Assembly (NCBI GenBank): GCA_002256395.1
Contig: NKJG01000010.1
Span: forward strand, 16,761-80,760
Origin: Bacteroidetes bacterium B1(2017)
GTDB lineage: Bacteria > Bacteroidota > Bacteroidia > UKL13-3
Direction of reading: 5' to 3'
Length of the DNA stretch: 64,000 nucleotides
The position numbers were made by a program, and so were the translations under genes. Of this stretch, positions 1-8,396 are shown in pieces (the stretch's first letter is position 1; each line of letters begins with the position of its first letter). Below the pieces are notes generated by a model. That model saw nothing but the letters and a program-made list of their open reading frames with translations. It was not told the DNA's origin and did not search any database.

Positions 1-831
1 CTAGATAGTGCCAACAACCTTTTTGTTGGTCAGCAAGGGTATTGTATTAAAGTAATTAAGTATAACAAAAACCAACAAGTAGAAGTTGAACAATGCTATA
101 AAAATAGAACAGAACTCATGAGCTTTACAGGTAAGGTATTTCCACAGGTTACCTATGTATATGCCGACAGCAATTTAGTAGAAGTAAAACGCCTGATAAA
201 TACCGATAGCCTAAAACTCATAGTAGCTTCTCAAATTAAATTTATATACGATAGCTATGGCGACCAAATTGATTGGGAATACTACTATACCGATGGATCA
301 AAAAAACCTGATACCCTAAAATCAAACCTAATTTTGCACATACAAAATTGGATTGCTTCTCATGCCTTATACCCACAAACCTATGAGCCTATACTTTTTG
401 GCTATGTAAAAGAAAGCAGCATTTTAAGTAATAATATAAAAGAAGCCAATAGCGAGAAATATTCCATATACCTAGAGTTCTACTTAAACGACTCTAACAA
501 TGTGAAACAGAAATTTACGGGTGATTTTCAGTTCGACTATCAATATGAGCTCGATGCGATTGCCTATAAAACAGAGCACACAGGCAACTCAACCAATTAC
601 TCGTGGAGCGATAGAGATTTTGACGATTGGAAAGCCATCTATTGCAAAGCTCCCACTGCCGAAGAGCTAAAACAAAAGGAACTCAAAAACAAAGAGCAAA
701 TGGAAAAGACCCTAAGCATCCTTGATGAGGCCCTAAAAGGCGATAACCCCGACATAACAATCTCGGGCGATATGGATAAGAAGACGCTGAGAGAAACGCG
801 GAGAGCCTTGAAGAAGGCAGCGAAGAAATAG
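1..831 (+). CDS. Hypothetical protein, 5' end cut by window edge
   Basis: The ORF track starts this gene at the ATG at 118, but the same frame is open without a stop back to base 1 (it reads LDSANNLFVGQQGYCIKVIK and onward). The gene therefore probably begins upstream of the window, and about 276 residues are visible. I do not recognise a family. The visible part is rich in Tyr, Asn and Asp with no obvious membrane segment. The last ~55 residues are a charged, probably helical tail ending in KKTLRETRRALKKAAKK. It is followed almost directly by a CATGG-type repeat cluster. That a protein is coded here is likely from the long open frame; the function is unknown. Confidence 0.65.
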   Translation, partial: LDSANNLFVGQQGYCIKVIKYNKNQQVEVEQCYKNRTELMSFTGKVFPQVTYVYADSNLVEVKRLINTDSLKLIVASQIKFIYDSYGDQIDWEYYYTDGSKKPDTLKSNLILHIQNWIASHALYPQTYEPILFGYVKESSILSNNIKEANSEKYSIYLEFYLNDSNNVKQKFTGDFQFDYQYELDAIAYKTEHTGNSTNYSWSDRDFDDWKAIYCKAPTAEELKQKELKNKEQMEKTLSILDEALKGDNPDITISGDMDKKTLRETRRALKKAAKK

Positions 832-837
832 AAGGCA

Positions 838-970
838 TGGCTTGCCTGCCTCCGCTAAAGCTACGGCAGACAAAGCATGGCATGGCATGGATGTGCGCTG
901 CGCTTACTTAGGCATGGTAAGACCTGCGGAAGGCAAACGGCCAGAAGCCAGAAGCTAGAAGCCAGTTGCC
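838..970. repeat. GCATGG mosaic repeat (copy A) plus AGAAGCC words
   Basis: The gap after the first gene is made of GCATGG words separating short dyads, such as CTGCCTCCGCTAAAGCTACGGCAG, which pairs CTGCC with GGCAG. It then runs into tandem GCCAGAAGCC words at 940-970. The first part is nearly repeated at 1606-1703. No coding potential is credible; ORF 683..883 on the minus strand is a shadow of this repeat. Confidence 0.75.
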
Positions 971-1057
971 ATTCTTTAGAGGCTGTTGCGGTTTACGTAG
1001 GAAGTTAAATATAGGTGAAAATGGTAGAAAAGAATTAATATTTGTAAACGAAAACAT

Positions 1058-1597
1058 ATGATTGAACTAGACTATACCCTTCAAGAAAACGATTTTTTAG
1101 AATTTCAACTTTACTTTTTTAAGAGTGAAGGAAAATTCAAATCTATACTACTTAAAACATGGATGGTCTTTATGATGTTTGTAGGTGTTTTTATTGGGTT
1201 TTCAATCTGGAAGAATCTTTTTTTTGAGGCAGCAGTTGTGGCAGTAATGTCTATTATTGTTTCCTTTATTCATCCATGGAGGATGAGACGTACGTATAAA
1301 AAAATATTAAAGAAAGACTGCAAAGTTTTTGAAAGCAGATTAAATACTCCCTTTCATTTACTGGTGGATGAAAACCAATTTCATATAAAAAGTATACTTG
1401 GCGATACAAACTTAAATCGAAATCAACTTGCCAAAATTGTAGAAACAGGCACTCATTTCTTTGTTAAATTTAAGTTAGAAGCGGTAATAATTCCTAAGAG
1501 CGGTCTGAGCCAAATAGAACAACTTAGAGCCGACCTAAAACAAGTAGCACTAACGAACCAAATAGAATACAAAGAAGATTTGAATTGGAAATGGTAA
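1058..1597 (+). CDS. YcxB-like membrane protein
   Basis: A 179-residue protein with a short cytoplasmic N-terminus and two adjacent hydrophobic segments at about residues 32-50 (LKTWMVFMMFVGVFIGFSI) and 53-71. A soluble C-terminal domain of about 100 residues follows, with the hydrophobic/basic pattern of the YcxB-like C-terminal domain (FHLLVDENQFHI... FFVKFKLEAVIIPKSGLS). The ATG at 1058 gives a clean start. The YcxB family is widespread and functionally uncharacterised. The gene stands alone between two repeat clusters. The family call rests on the two-helix plus C-terminal layout and is moderately sure; no biochemical role can be given. Confidence 0.6.
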   Translation: MIELDYTLQENDFLEFQLYFFKSEGKFKSILLKTWMVFMMFVGVFIGFSIWKNLFFEAAVVAVMSIIVSFIHPWRMRRTYKKILKKDCKVFESRLNTPFHLLVDENQFHIKSILGDTNLNRNQLAKIVETGTHFFVKFKLEAVIIPKSGLSQIEQLRADLKQVALTNQIEYKEDLNWKW

Positions 1598-1605
1598 TAG
1601 AAAGA

Positions 1606-1703
1606 AGGCATGGCATTGCCTGCCTCCGCTAAAGCTACGGCAGACAAAGCATGGCGTTGCATGGTCGTAAGCTTCGCATACTTAGGCATGGTATGACCTG
1701 CGG
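1606..1703. repeat. GCATGG mosaic repeat (copy B)
   Basis: Close copy of the element at 838-925: AGAAGGCATGGC, then GCCTGCCTCCGCTAAAGC, then GACAAAGCATGGC and ACTTAGGCATGGTA. The two copies differ mainly in the small dyad between the last GCATGG words (GTGCGCTGCGC in A, CGTAAGCTTCGCA in B), which suggests swapped cassettes. Confidence 0.75.
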
Positions 1704-1712
1704 CGGGGAGTG

Positions 1713-1757
1713 CTTCGACGGGCTCAGCTACCTTGCAGGTCCCTGAGTTTATCGAAG
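1713..1757. repeat. Dispersed CTTCGAC...TCGAAG hairpin
   Basis: CTTCGACGGGCTCAG pairs imperfectly with CTGAGTTTATCGAAG across a 15-base loop. This resembles the common dispersed intergenic hairpin of the type CTTCGAC-CTCAG...CTGAG-GTCGAAG. A degenerate half copy (CCCTTCGATAAACTC) is seen near 20366. Function unknown. Confidence 0.55.
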
Positions 1758-1985
1758 GGTAATTCCTTTCGAAAGAAGATTAACATTTCTTATTCAGTGC
1801 AATCTTCGAAGAATGTTCTTTTCTTTTTCCTTGGATGAAATTTCCTCTAGCGTAACAAATTTTCTAAAAAGGCACAAACAGTATTTTATTTTCAATTAAA
1901 ATTCAACCTCAAAGAAGCATTTTCTTAATTGAAGATTTTGTCACTTTTTTGCTTGCCCAAAAAAATAATCCCGATAGCTATCGGG

Positions 1986-2016
1986 AAAAAAAAAGGGCAC
2001 CAACGGAACCCTTTTT
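1986..2016. terminator. Rho-independent terminator-like hairpin
   Basis: The stem A-run plus AAAGGG pairs with CCCTTT plus T-run around the loop caccaacggaa. It is flanked by A's on one side and T's on the other, so it could act in both directions. The palindrome CCCGATAGCTATCGGG immediately precedes it. It is the first good terminator downstream of the YcxB-like gene. Confidence 0.6.
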
Positions 2017-2120
2017 GAGAAAGAGTAAGAGAAACAGAAAGAGGTTTTTTTTTTCTTGCTCTTTCTCCTTCTCCTTCTCCTTCTCCTTCTCAGCTATTCT
2101 TCTTTAGAAAAACCGCCCGA

Positions 2121-2280
2121 CCTATAGCTTTAACGCCAGCAAATGTGAAAGGACTTTTTTGCGGGCCGGCCTGTGCAAGCATACCACGAGCAAGGCCTAT
2201 GTTGAAACAAAATCTGGCCTTGCGGCTTGGTATGCGCTGAGAAAAAGTGCTTTCTACATTTGCCAGTTAAAGCTATGACG
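2121..2280. repeat. 160-bp imperfect inverted repeat (MITE or structured RNA candidate)
   Basis: Outer arms: CCTATAGCTTTAACGCCAGC... at 2121-2154 match the reverse complement of 2247-2280 (CGTCATAGCTTTAACTGGCA...). Inner arms: GCATACCACGAGCAAGGCC at 2179-2197 match the reverse complement of 2216-2235. The loop is about 18 bases. No ORF lies inside. The nested arms could fold as one long hairpin in RNA or DNA. Confidence 0.6.
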
Positions 2281-2493
2281 TCTTGATTTTTTGTTTCTTT
2301 TTCATCAAGGAAAAAGAAAAGAACAAATGATGAAGGAAACCATTCTTAAGAGAACAACTTATCAGGAAAGGAAATTATTCTAAGCTTAATAGAAAGAAAA
2401 TAACTCAACATAGAAAAACCTTCATCAATTAAAAAGAAAAGAAAAATCTTATATTCATAGTTTAATTAAAAATCCCAAGCGCAAGCAACAACT

Positions 2494-2820
2494 ATGGTAA
2501 CCCTTGAAACCTTCCGCAAAATTGCCCTTGCATTTCCCGATGCAAGCGAAGAACCTCACTTCGAAAAAACCTCCTTTAGGGTAAAGAAAAAAATCTTCGC
2601 CACCTACGATGCTAAAACAAATAGAGCCTGCCTAAAACTCTCAGAACTACAACAAGACCTCTACTCTATTGCCGCCAAAGAAATTATCTACCCCGTACCC
2701 AACAAATGGGGCAAACAAGGCTGGACTTTAGTAGAATTATCGGCAGTTAAGAGTGTTTTATTTAAAGAAGCAGTAGCAACGGCGTATGAAGAGGTGGCGG
2801 GGAAAGTCGCGGGTCGCTAG
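2494..2820 (+). CDS. MmcQ/YjbR family protein (DUF419)
   Basis: A 108-residue protein with the family pattern: an N-terminal helix followed by FPDASEEPHFEKTSFRVKKK, an IFATYDAKTNRACLKLS strand pair, and a C-terminal NKWGKQGWTLVEL motif. MmcQ/YjbR proteins have a CyaY-like fold and are suspected DNA binders; the role is not settled. Length fits the family. The last ten residues (EEVAGKVAGR) are read from the GTCGC-type repeat that begins at the 3' end of the gene, so the native C-terminus may have been altered by the repeat. ATG start at 2494; no operon partner. Confidence 0.75.
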   Translation: MVTLETFRKIALAFPDASEEPHFEKTSFRVKKKIFATYDAKTNRACLKLSELQQDLYSIAAKEIIYPVPNKWGKQGWTLVELSAVKSVLFKEAVATAYEEVAGKVAGR

Positions 2821-2968
2821 TCGCAGTGGAAGGGGAAGGTCGCTAGTCGCTGGTCGCTGGTAGGCTGGTGAAGGGGAAGGTCGCTGGTCGCTAGTCGGCT
2901 GGTAACTTTTACAAAAAACCCGCGACCAGCGACCAGCGACTCGCGACCTTCTTCACCACCCGCGACTT
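2800..2968. repeat. GTCGCTGGTCGC tandem words in inverted arrangement
   Basis: Tandem GGTCGCTGGTCGCTAGTCG words fill 2800-2907. Their complement (GCGACCAGCGACCAGCGAC) follows at 2920-2945, across a spacer containing CTTTTACAAAAAACCC, so the whole can form a large hairpin. The same word family recurs at 14409-14487 and 20430-20500. It may serve as a terminator-like structure for the MmcQ gene. Confidence 0.7.
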
Positions 2969-3010
2969 TCTCCCATAAAATTGATTAATATTGCATACAC
3001 AAACAAAAAA

Positions 3011-3063
3011 GCCAGCTGCCAGCTGCCAACTGCCAGAAGCCAGAAGCCAGAAGCTAGCTGCCA
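3011..3063. repeat. AGAAGCC/GCCAGCTGCC word repeat
   Basis: Short tandem words GCCAGCTGCCAGCTGCC, then CCAGAAGCCAGAAGCCAG. Related tracts are at 940-970 and 47493-47580. The ORF track extends the cytochrome gene upstream through this repeat, which is why I reject that longer start. Confidence 0.7.
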
Positions 3064-3079
3064 TCAACCCATACTCACC

Positions 3080-3409
3080 ATGAAATACACGCTCCTAATC
3101 ATCTCCGCTATTTTAGTATCAAGCTGCTTCTCGGCCAAGATGCTAGCCACTCCTACACAAACAGATTTAGACCGCGTAAATACAAAGTACCCTGCCTACA
3201 ATTTAATGCAAGTAAACGAAGGCAAACGCCTTTACGAAAGCTATTGCGCCGGCTGCCATAAACTAAAAAACCCCGCATCCAAAACCGAAGAACGCTGGAA
3301 AGAAATTGTTCCTAAAATGGTTGTCAAGGCAAAGAAGAAAGATATTGTGATTGATGAAAACTCCCAGGCGCTTATTTTGGAGTACCTTGTTACGATGAGT
3401 AAGAAGTAG
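3080..3409 (+). CDS. Lipid-anchored c-type cytochrome (single haem)
   Basis: The start is moved to the ATG at 3080, because the longer ORF reads through a repeat and then meets a proper lipoprotein signal: MKYTLLIISAILVSSC, with Cys16 in a lipobox-like context. The 109-residue product has one haem-attachment motif, CAGCH (C56, C59, H60), in the context GKRLYESYCAGCHKLKNP. The second half is helical with Met residues that could give the axial ligand (IVPKMVVKAKKK, LVTMSKK). This fits a small class I cytochrome c held to a membrane facing the periplasm. The electron partner is not evident; the next gene overlaps by a single base. Confidence 0.75.
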   Translation: MKYTLLIISAILVSSCFSAKMLATPTQTDLDRVNTKYPAYNLMQVNEGKRLYESYCAGCHKLKNPASKTEERWKEIVPKMVVKAKKKDIVIDENSQALILEYLVTMSKK

Positions 3410-3972
3410 TGGAAAGCGTGAGGCTTGAAAGCGTGAAGCTTGAGGATGCTTTGCTAGCCGAAGCTTTAGCGAAGGTTAGTGATTTGGCAATTTTCTTGCT
3501 GGTAATTGGCAGTCTTTTGCTTCTTGTTTCATGTGATGAAAACAATACTCATTCTTCCGATAATAGAAATGAACAGAAATCAGATAGCGGAATATTTTTA
3601 TCTCCTAGCCAATTTACGCCCATAACTTTTTTGCAGTCTGTTACACCAAAAACCAAAGTCGACTCGAGTTTAAATACTTTTGTGATATACACTCATTTTC
3701 CAGCAGATTGGGTAAAAGCCTCATATATCGACACCTTACTTACCCTTCTCAACTCGCAACAAAAATGCATGTGTGTGAAGGATCCAATGGGCTCTTATAT
3801 ACCATTTGATAAACAAGCCACTATTGGAGGATATGCGCAACTATTTTTATTATCCTATATTCATAAAACCCCTCTTGATCTTGGGTTGTATTGCTGCCCT
3901 ATTGGGGATAAAAAGGTGATGGAGGAAATTTTGAGGTGGTGGAAGGGAAACAAAAAGGTAACTGGAAATTAG
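3409..3972 (+). CDS. Putative lipoprotein of unknown function
   Basis: The frame is open from the GTG at 3409, which overlaps the cytochrome stop by one base, but the first ~25 codons are repeat-like (AGCGTGAGGCTTGAAAGCGTGAAGCTTGAG). GTG and TTG candidates also occur at 3418, 3433, 3451 and 3484, so the start is uncertain. A lipoprotein signal follows: LAIFLLVIGSLLLLVSC, then an Asn/Ser-rich linker. The mature part (about 140 residues, with FVIYTHFPADWVKASYIDTLL and a Cys cluster QKCMCVKD...YCCPIGDKK) matches no family I recognise. It is probably exported and lipid-anchored. Confidence 0.5.
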   Translation: MESVRLESVKLEDALLAEALAKVSDLAIFLLVIGSLLLLVSCDENNTHSSDNRNEQKSDSGIFLSPSQFTPITFLQSVTPKTKVDSSLNTFVIYTHFPADWVKASYIDTLLTLLNSQQKCMCVKDPMGSYIPFDKQATIGGYAQLFLLSYIHKTPLDLGLYCCPIGDKKVMEEILRWWKGNKKVTGN

Positions 3973-4545
3973 TTTCAGTTGTTTATGGCTGAACCGAAAC
4001 TCTTTTTGAAGGGGGAATTTCTTATTGCTATTTGGCTTTTAATCTAATTTGGGTAAATCTCTTTTTTAGTATCACAATCAGGTTCTTAATTTTTTAGGGT
4101 TAATTTCTTGTGCGTTAAAAAATATCATTTGTGATATATATCAATATTTTATTATGGGAAACCCCTATTTATTGACTTTTTAAATTGTTATGTTTGAAAA
4201 AGCAATCCCCAAGCGCTTAGTGTATTCTCAATAAGTGTATTGCTAGTATAACAACTATGAATATGAAACTATCAAAACCCCTCCTATCACATCTTTACAT
4301 TCCATTATTTCATTTAATTACGAACAAGATGGGTAACTCATATTTACATCATTTTGTCCAGAAGGATTTTTCTAATGAGTTTTTATTAAATATAGCTGGC
4401 CCCCCAACAATCTCTGTTTAAGAGCAGAATTGAAACTAATCTGCACATAATAAAAATTTAATTCGATATAAACGCAGCTATTTATCTCCTTCCACAAAAA
4501 AAGGAAGAATTAATAAATGTAATAGCATAAAATGAACTAGGAAAA
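3973..4545. other. AT-rich gap at left edge of defence island; one short ORF
   Basis: 573 bases with no recognisable gene. An ATG ORF of 54 codons runs 4257-4421 (MNMKLSKPLLSHLYIPLFHL...), below the ORF-track cutoff and without a recognisable family. It may be chance. The GC-rich repeats of the left flank stop before this gap, which marks a change in sequence character. Confidence 0.4.
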
Positions 4546-5271
4546 ATGAGAAATCCGAAATGGCATAGAGATGAAATAATTTTGGCTTTGGATTTATATC
4601 ATGACAAAAACCTGGGGTCAATAGATTCAAGAAATCCAAAGATAATTGAGTTATCAAAACTATTAAATAAACTTCCTATTTTTGACAATAAACCTGATCA
4701 ACAAACATTTCGAAACCCAAATGGAGTGACCCTAAAGCTTTCAAACTTTAAGGCCATTGACCCAAATTATGGTGGGAAAGGCATGAATTCATTTAGTAAA
4801 CTAGATAAGGAGGTTTTTGAAGAATTTAGCTCAGATATTAAATTACTAAATAAGATTGCAAATGAAATAAAGAAAATCTCAACGAATTCAGTGCTCTCGA
4901 AGGAAATAGCAAATATTGAAAACGACGATTTAAGTGAAACAGATAGTGTTAAGGAGGGTCAAGTATTATATAAATTACATAAGGTTAGAGAACGGGATAG
5001 AAAAATAATTGATGCCAAAAAGAAAAGAGTAATAAAAGAAAAAGGTGAACTAAGATGTGAAGCATGCAATTTCAATTTTGAAACAACTTACGGCGAATTG
5101 GGAAAGGGGTATATAGAATGTCACCATTTAATTCCTCTAGCAAACTTTCAAGAAAACAAGGTAACCAAGTTAGAAGATTTGGCATTGCTTTGCTCTAATT
5201 GCCATAGTATGATACATAGGGATTTAAATATTAGTTCAATTATTGAATTTAAGAAATCTATTAAAACTTAA
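4546..5271 (+). CDS. HNH endonuclease (McrA/type IV-like layout)
   Basis: A 241-residue protein. The N-terminal ~90 residues (KWHRDEIILALDLY..., ELSKLLNKLP, FRNPNGVTLKLSNF) match a domain often fused to HNH nucleases in restriction contexts. The C-terminal HNH domain (about 165-226) has the zinc-type cysteines C171xxC174 and C216xxC219, the catalytic core ECHHLIPL (191-198) and CHSMIH at 219-224. Such proteins cut DNA and often act as restriction or modification-dependent nucleases. The gene lies 244 bases upstream of a cytosine-C5 methyltransferase on the same strand, so it may be the nuclease partner of that enzyme or an independent type IV nuclease. The spacing suggests its own promoter, which I could not identify. 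Confidence 0.8.
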   Translation: MRNPKWHRDEIILALDLYHDKNLGSIDSRNPKIIELSKLLNKLPIFDNKPDQQTFRNPNGVTLKLSNFKAIDPNYGGKGMNSFSKLDKEVFEEFSSDIKLLNKIANEIKKISTNSVLSKEIANIENDDLSETDSVKEGQVLYKLHKVRERDRKIIDAKKKRVIKEKGELRCEACNFNFETTYGELGKGYIECHHLIPLANFQENKVTKLEDLALLCSNCHSMIHRDLNISSIIEFKKSIKT

Positions 5272-5515
5272 AAAAATTTATAAATCAAGATTTACTCCCT
5301 CATTAATTGTTTTAATTAGGTGATTTACATATTGATCAAAATTGTAATCGTTAATAAAACAATGATAAGTTATTTTAATAATCCTTTTTATTGTTAAATT
5401 AAAGGTACATTAAATAATTTCAAGGGTTCTTTCATATTTGTAAATTCAAGAATTGCGTGGTAATTTGAAAGGCAAGTTAATTTAAAGATATAAAAAAAAG
5501 GATTAGTTAAAAAAA

Positions 5516-6799
5516 ATGAAATTTATAGATTTGTTTGCGGGCCTAGGCGGATTTCATAAAGCACTGCATGAACTAGGCCATGAATGTGTTTTTGCCAGTG
5601 AATTGAACCCTGCGCTAAGAGAAACATATAAGGTAAATTGGGGTAAAGACATAGCCATTTATGGTGATATAAAAAAAATAGTTCAGGAAACCCCAGAAAT
5701 AATTCCAGCCCATGATATATTATGTGCAGGTTTTCCTTGTCAACCATTTTCCAAAGCAGGTAAACAATTAGGTAGAGATGATGAAAGAGGTACTTTATTC
5801 GATGAAATTGTCAAAATACTTGAATTAAGAAATCCCAAATTTTTCATTTTAGAGAATGTTCGTTTTATTGCAAAACACAACAACGAGGAAACTTGGAACG
5901 CAATGAAAGTTGAATTCCAAAGACTTGGATACCAGGTTGACCATCGAGATTATTCCCCTCACGATTTTGGAATCCCACAACATCGACAAAGAATTTTTAT
6001 TGTTGGGGAATTAGGTAAGTCCGGCTTGAAAAATTTCAGTTTTGACAAAGTAGATTTACATAAGAAAAAAATAGTTGAATTGAATAAATTTATTGGAATT
6101 AACCCTTCTAGTGCAAAGAAAATTCCAAAAGCAAATATAGATTGCATTAATCTTTGGCAAGAATTTATAGATGCACTTCCAAAAGATTTGAAAATTCCAG
6201 GTTTTCCAATTTGGGGAATGGAATTTGGAGCAGACTACCCTTTTGAAGAAAAATATCCATTTTTACTATCAAAAAAAGAGTTAGGAGATTTTAAGGGAAA
6301 CTTTGGGATTTCTTTAAAGGGAATGACTAAAGAGGAGCAATTAGCAAATTTGCCAAGTTATGCGAGGGTTGAAAGTCCATTTCCAAATTGGAAAAAACGA
6401 TATATTAAACAGAATAGATTATTTTTTTTAGAAAATGAAAAATATATAAAAAAAGTTGTCAAAAAAATTTCCGAATTACCTTCACAAAGTTGGCAAAAAT
6501 TGGAATGGAATGTTGGTGATGGTAAAAGGGAAATTGGAAAATATATTTTGCAATTTAGAGCATCTGGAATTAGAGTAAAAAAAGCAGATTACTTTCCATC
6601 ACTTGTTTGTTCAAATACTCAAATTCCAATTATTGGTTGGGAAGGACGCTACCTTTCCAGAAAAGAGGGTCTGAAACTTCAATCCCTTTCAGGATTAAAG
6701 TTACCTTCAAACGATAATGCAGCTTTCAAGGCGCTTGGGAATGCTGTAAATTCAGAAATTGTGAAATTAATTGCAGAAAATTTATTAGCAAACAATTAA
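5516..6799 (+). CDS. DNA (cytosine-5) methyltransferase
   Basis: A 427-residue C5-cytosine methyltransferase using AdoMet. The conserved motifs appear in order: motif I DLFAGLGG (5-12), motif IV with the catalytic cysteine GFPCQPFS (Cys75), motif VI ENV (113-115), motif VIII QHRQRIFIVG (155-164), a target-recognition region of over 200 residues, and motif X GNAVNS (408-413). Length is normal for a type II enzyme. In this island it would protect host DNA from one or more of the three neighbouring nucleases. It is 61 bases upstream of the GHKL ATPase gene on the same strand. The recognition sequence cannot be read from the protein. Confidence 0.93.
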   Translation: MKFIDLFAGLGGFHKALHELGHECVFASELNPALRETYKVNWGKDIAIYGDIKKIVQETPEIIPAHDILCAGFPCQPFSKAGKQLGRDDERGTLFDEIVKILELRNPKFFILENVRFIAKHNNEETWNAMKVEFQRLGYQVDHRDYSPHDFGIPQHRQRIFIVGELGKSGLKNFSFDKVDLHKKKIVELNKFIGINPSSAKKIPKANIDCINLWQEFIDALPKDLKIPGFPIWGMEFGADYPFEEKYPFLLSKKELGDFKGNFGISLKGMTKEEQLANLPSYARVESPFPNWKKRYIKQNRLFFLENEKYIKKVVKKISELPSQSWQKLEWNVGDGKREIGKYILQFRASGIRVKKADYFPSLVCSNTQIPIIGWEGRYLSRKEGLKLQSLSGLKLPSNDNAAFKALGNAVNSEIVKLIAENLLANN

Positions 6800-6860
6800 A
6801 ACTCTATTTTTTTTTAACAAAAAGGTAAAAATTCTATAATAAAATTAATGGATACATAAA

Positions 6861-8396
6861 ATGGAAAAGCAAAGTAAAGTTAGTATTAGACCAGGAGTTA
6901 GCATATTGACAATGCTTAAACACATTCAATACGACCCTTGGTTTGCACTTGCAGAATTTGTAGATAATGCAATTGATAGTTATCAGAAAAACGGAAAACT
7001 TCTCAAAGAAATTGAAGGAGAAAAATATCAGTTGGAGGTAAGAATTGAATTCAACGATATTGATAATAAAATTACAATAAAAGATAACGCAGCAGGTATA
7101 AATCAGAAAGATTATAACAGAGCTTTTCGTGCTGCTGAAATTCCACCGGACAATTCAGGACTTTCAGAGTTTGGAATGGGAATGAAATCAGCTGCATGTT
7201 GGTTTTCGGATAACTGGTGCGTGAAAACAAGTGCAATCGGTGAAAATGTGGAAAAGACAGTTTCCTTTGACCTTAACAAAATTTTTTATGATAAACTTGA
7301 GGAATTGAACGTAACAACAAAACCTCAAAAAGAAAATGCTCACTATACAACAATTGAATTGACCAGCATCAACAAAATGCCTATCAAAAAGACGAAAGGT
7401 AAAATTAAGGAACATTTGGCAAGCATTTACAGGGACTTTTCAAGAAAAGGCACTTTGAAAATTTATCTTGACGGAGAAATTTTAGAATATAAAGACCCTA
7501 TCATTTTAACAGCACCATTTCCATACGACAGCAAAACGAATCCTATTTATTGGAAAAAAGAAATTGACTTTGACATTGACAAAGGAAAAATGTTTGTTAA
7601 AGGTTTTGTCGGTTTACTTGAATCGCAAGACAGCGGAAAGAATGGTTTTGCTTTATTCAGAAGAGGAAGAGTTATTGAAGGAAGTTGTGATGATGGCTTT
7701 AAACCAACAGAAGTTATGGGAGGAGTCGGAACTAGCGAATGGAAAAGAATTTTTGGCGAACTACACTTGGAAGGATTCAATGTTAGTTTTACTAAGAAGG
7801 GGATCAAATGGGATGAAAATATGGACATCTTTTTAGAATTACTTAAAAAAGATTTGGTATCTTCAAACTTTATCAAACAGGCAAGAGATTATAGAGTTAA
7901 TCCACCCAAAGCGGAATTAAGAAAAGCAGCAGAAGCAGTAGTGAAGGCAACGGCAGATGATATAAGAAATCATGTGCAGCCAATAATGAATGAAATTCGT
8001 TCAACCCCAATATCAGTAAATGAAACAACAGAGTTAACAAAAACAGAAGAAGTTGCAAACAGAGAATTTGAAATTGAATTCAATGATACAAAATGGCTAG
8101 TAACGCTTGAACTTTCTTATGATGATGATATAACCGATTGGATAGAAATAGGAAGCCATGTTTTGAAAAGCAAAAACACAGACAAAATGTTAAGACAGGT
8201 TGGGGTGAGGATGAGTTTGAATCATCCATTTGTAATTCATTTTGCAGGTGCAGACAAAAATAAACTTGAACCAATCTTGCGTATTGCGGCAGCAATAGGA
8301 CTTGCGGAAGAAGCAGCAAGAGAAGTTGGGGTAAAGCAAGCAGGGATAGTAAGAAAAAACTTGAACAAACTATTAACATCCATATCTAAATCATGA
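6861..8396 (+). CDS. GHKL ATPase, MutL/MORC-type, of a restriction-like system
   Basis: A 511-residue protein with a Bergerat (GHKL) ATP-binding fold: N-box EFVDNAIDS (32-40), G1 box DNAAGI (75-80) and lid/G2 GLSEFGMGMKSA (100-111). The central part resembles an S5-like transducer domain, and the C-terminal part is helical and acidic. Iyer, Abhiman and Aravind described MutL/MORC-like ATPases of this kind in bacterial restriction-type operons together with Z1 ATPases, nuclease-fold proteins and DNA methylases. The gene overlaps the Z1 gene by four bases (ATGA), so the two are translationally coupled and probably form one complex. It could clamp DNA and change shape on ATP binding; this is inferred from the family. 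Confidence 0.87.
   Translation: MEKQSKVSIRPGVSILTMLKHIQYDPWFALAEFVDNAIDSYQKNGKLLKEIEGEKYQLEVRIEFNDIDNKITIKDNAAGINQKDYNRAFRAAEIPPDNSGLSEFGMGMKSAACWFSDNWCVKTSAIGENVEKTVSFDLNKIFYDKLEELNVTTKPQKENAHYTTIELTSINKMPIKKTKGKIKEHLASIYRDFSRKGTLKIYLDGEILEYKDPIILTAPFPYDSKTNPIYWKKEIDFDIDKGKMFVKGFVGLLESQDSGKNGFALFRRGRVIEGSCDDGFKPTEVMGGVGTSEWKRIFGELHLEGFNVSFTKKGIKWDENMDIFLELLKKDLVSSNFIKQARDYRVNPPKAELRKAAEAVVKATADDIRNHVQPIMNEIRSTPISVNETTELTKTEEVANREFEIEFNDTKWLVTLELSYDDDITDWIEIGSHVLKSKNTDKMLRQVGVRMSLNHPFVIHFAGADKNKLEPILRIAAAIGLAEEAAREVGVKQAGIVRKNLNKLLTSISKS

Larger units (their letters stand above)
1758..2493. other. Long non-coding gap with hairpins and low-complexity tract
   Basis: No gene is supported here. 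The stretch holds a perfect palindrome CCCGATAGCTATCGGG just before a terminator hairpin, a pyrimidine microsatellite (about five CTTCTC units near 2062-2091) and a large imperfect inverted repeat (2121-2280). A 22-base word GTTCTTTTCTTTTTCCTTG(G)ATG at 1815-1837 recurs inverted at 2303-2324, bracketing the whole block. Confidence 0.6.

Noticed and set aside
2800-2968. GTCGC repeats as a CRISPR or integron array
   Set aside because: Words of about seven bases in tandem and inverted order, no spacer pattern, no integrase.
2981-3079. Longer N-terminus of the cytochrome gene
   Set aside because: The added 33 codons are read from AGAAGCC repeats and would place the lipoprotein signal inside the protein.
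5429-5470. Promoter of the methyltransferase gene (TTTG...TAATTTG)
   Set aside because: The -7 element lacks one base of the TAnnTTTG spacing, so the match is too weak to annotate.
7547-7876. ORFs 7547..7876 (-), 7564..7836 (+) and 8080..8379 (-)
   Set aside because: Shadows inside the GHKL ATPase gene, whose motifs fix the correct frame.
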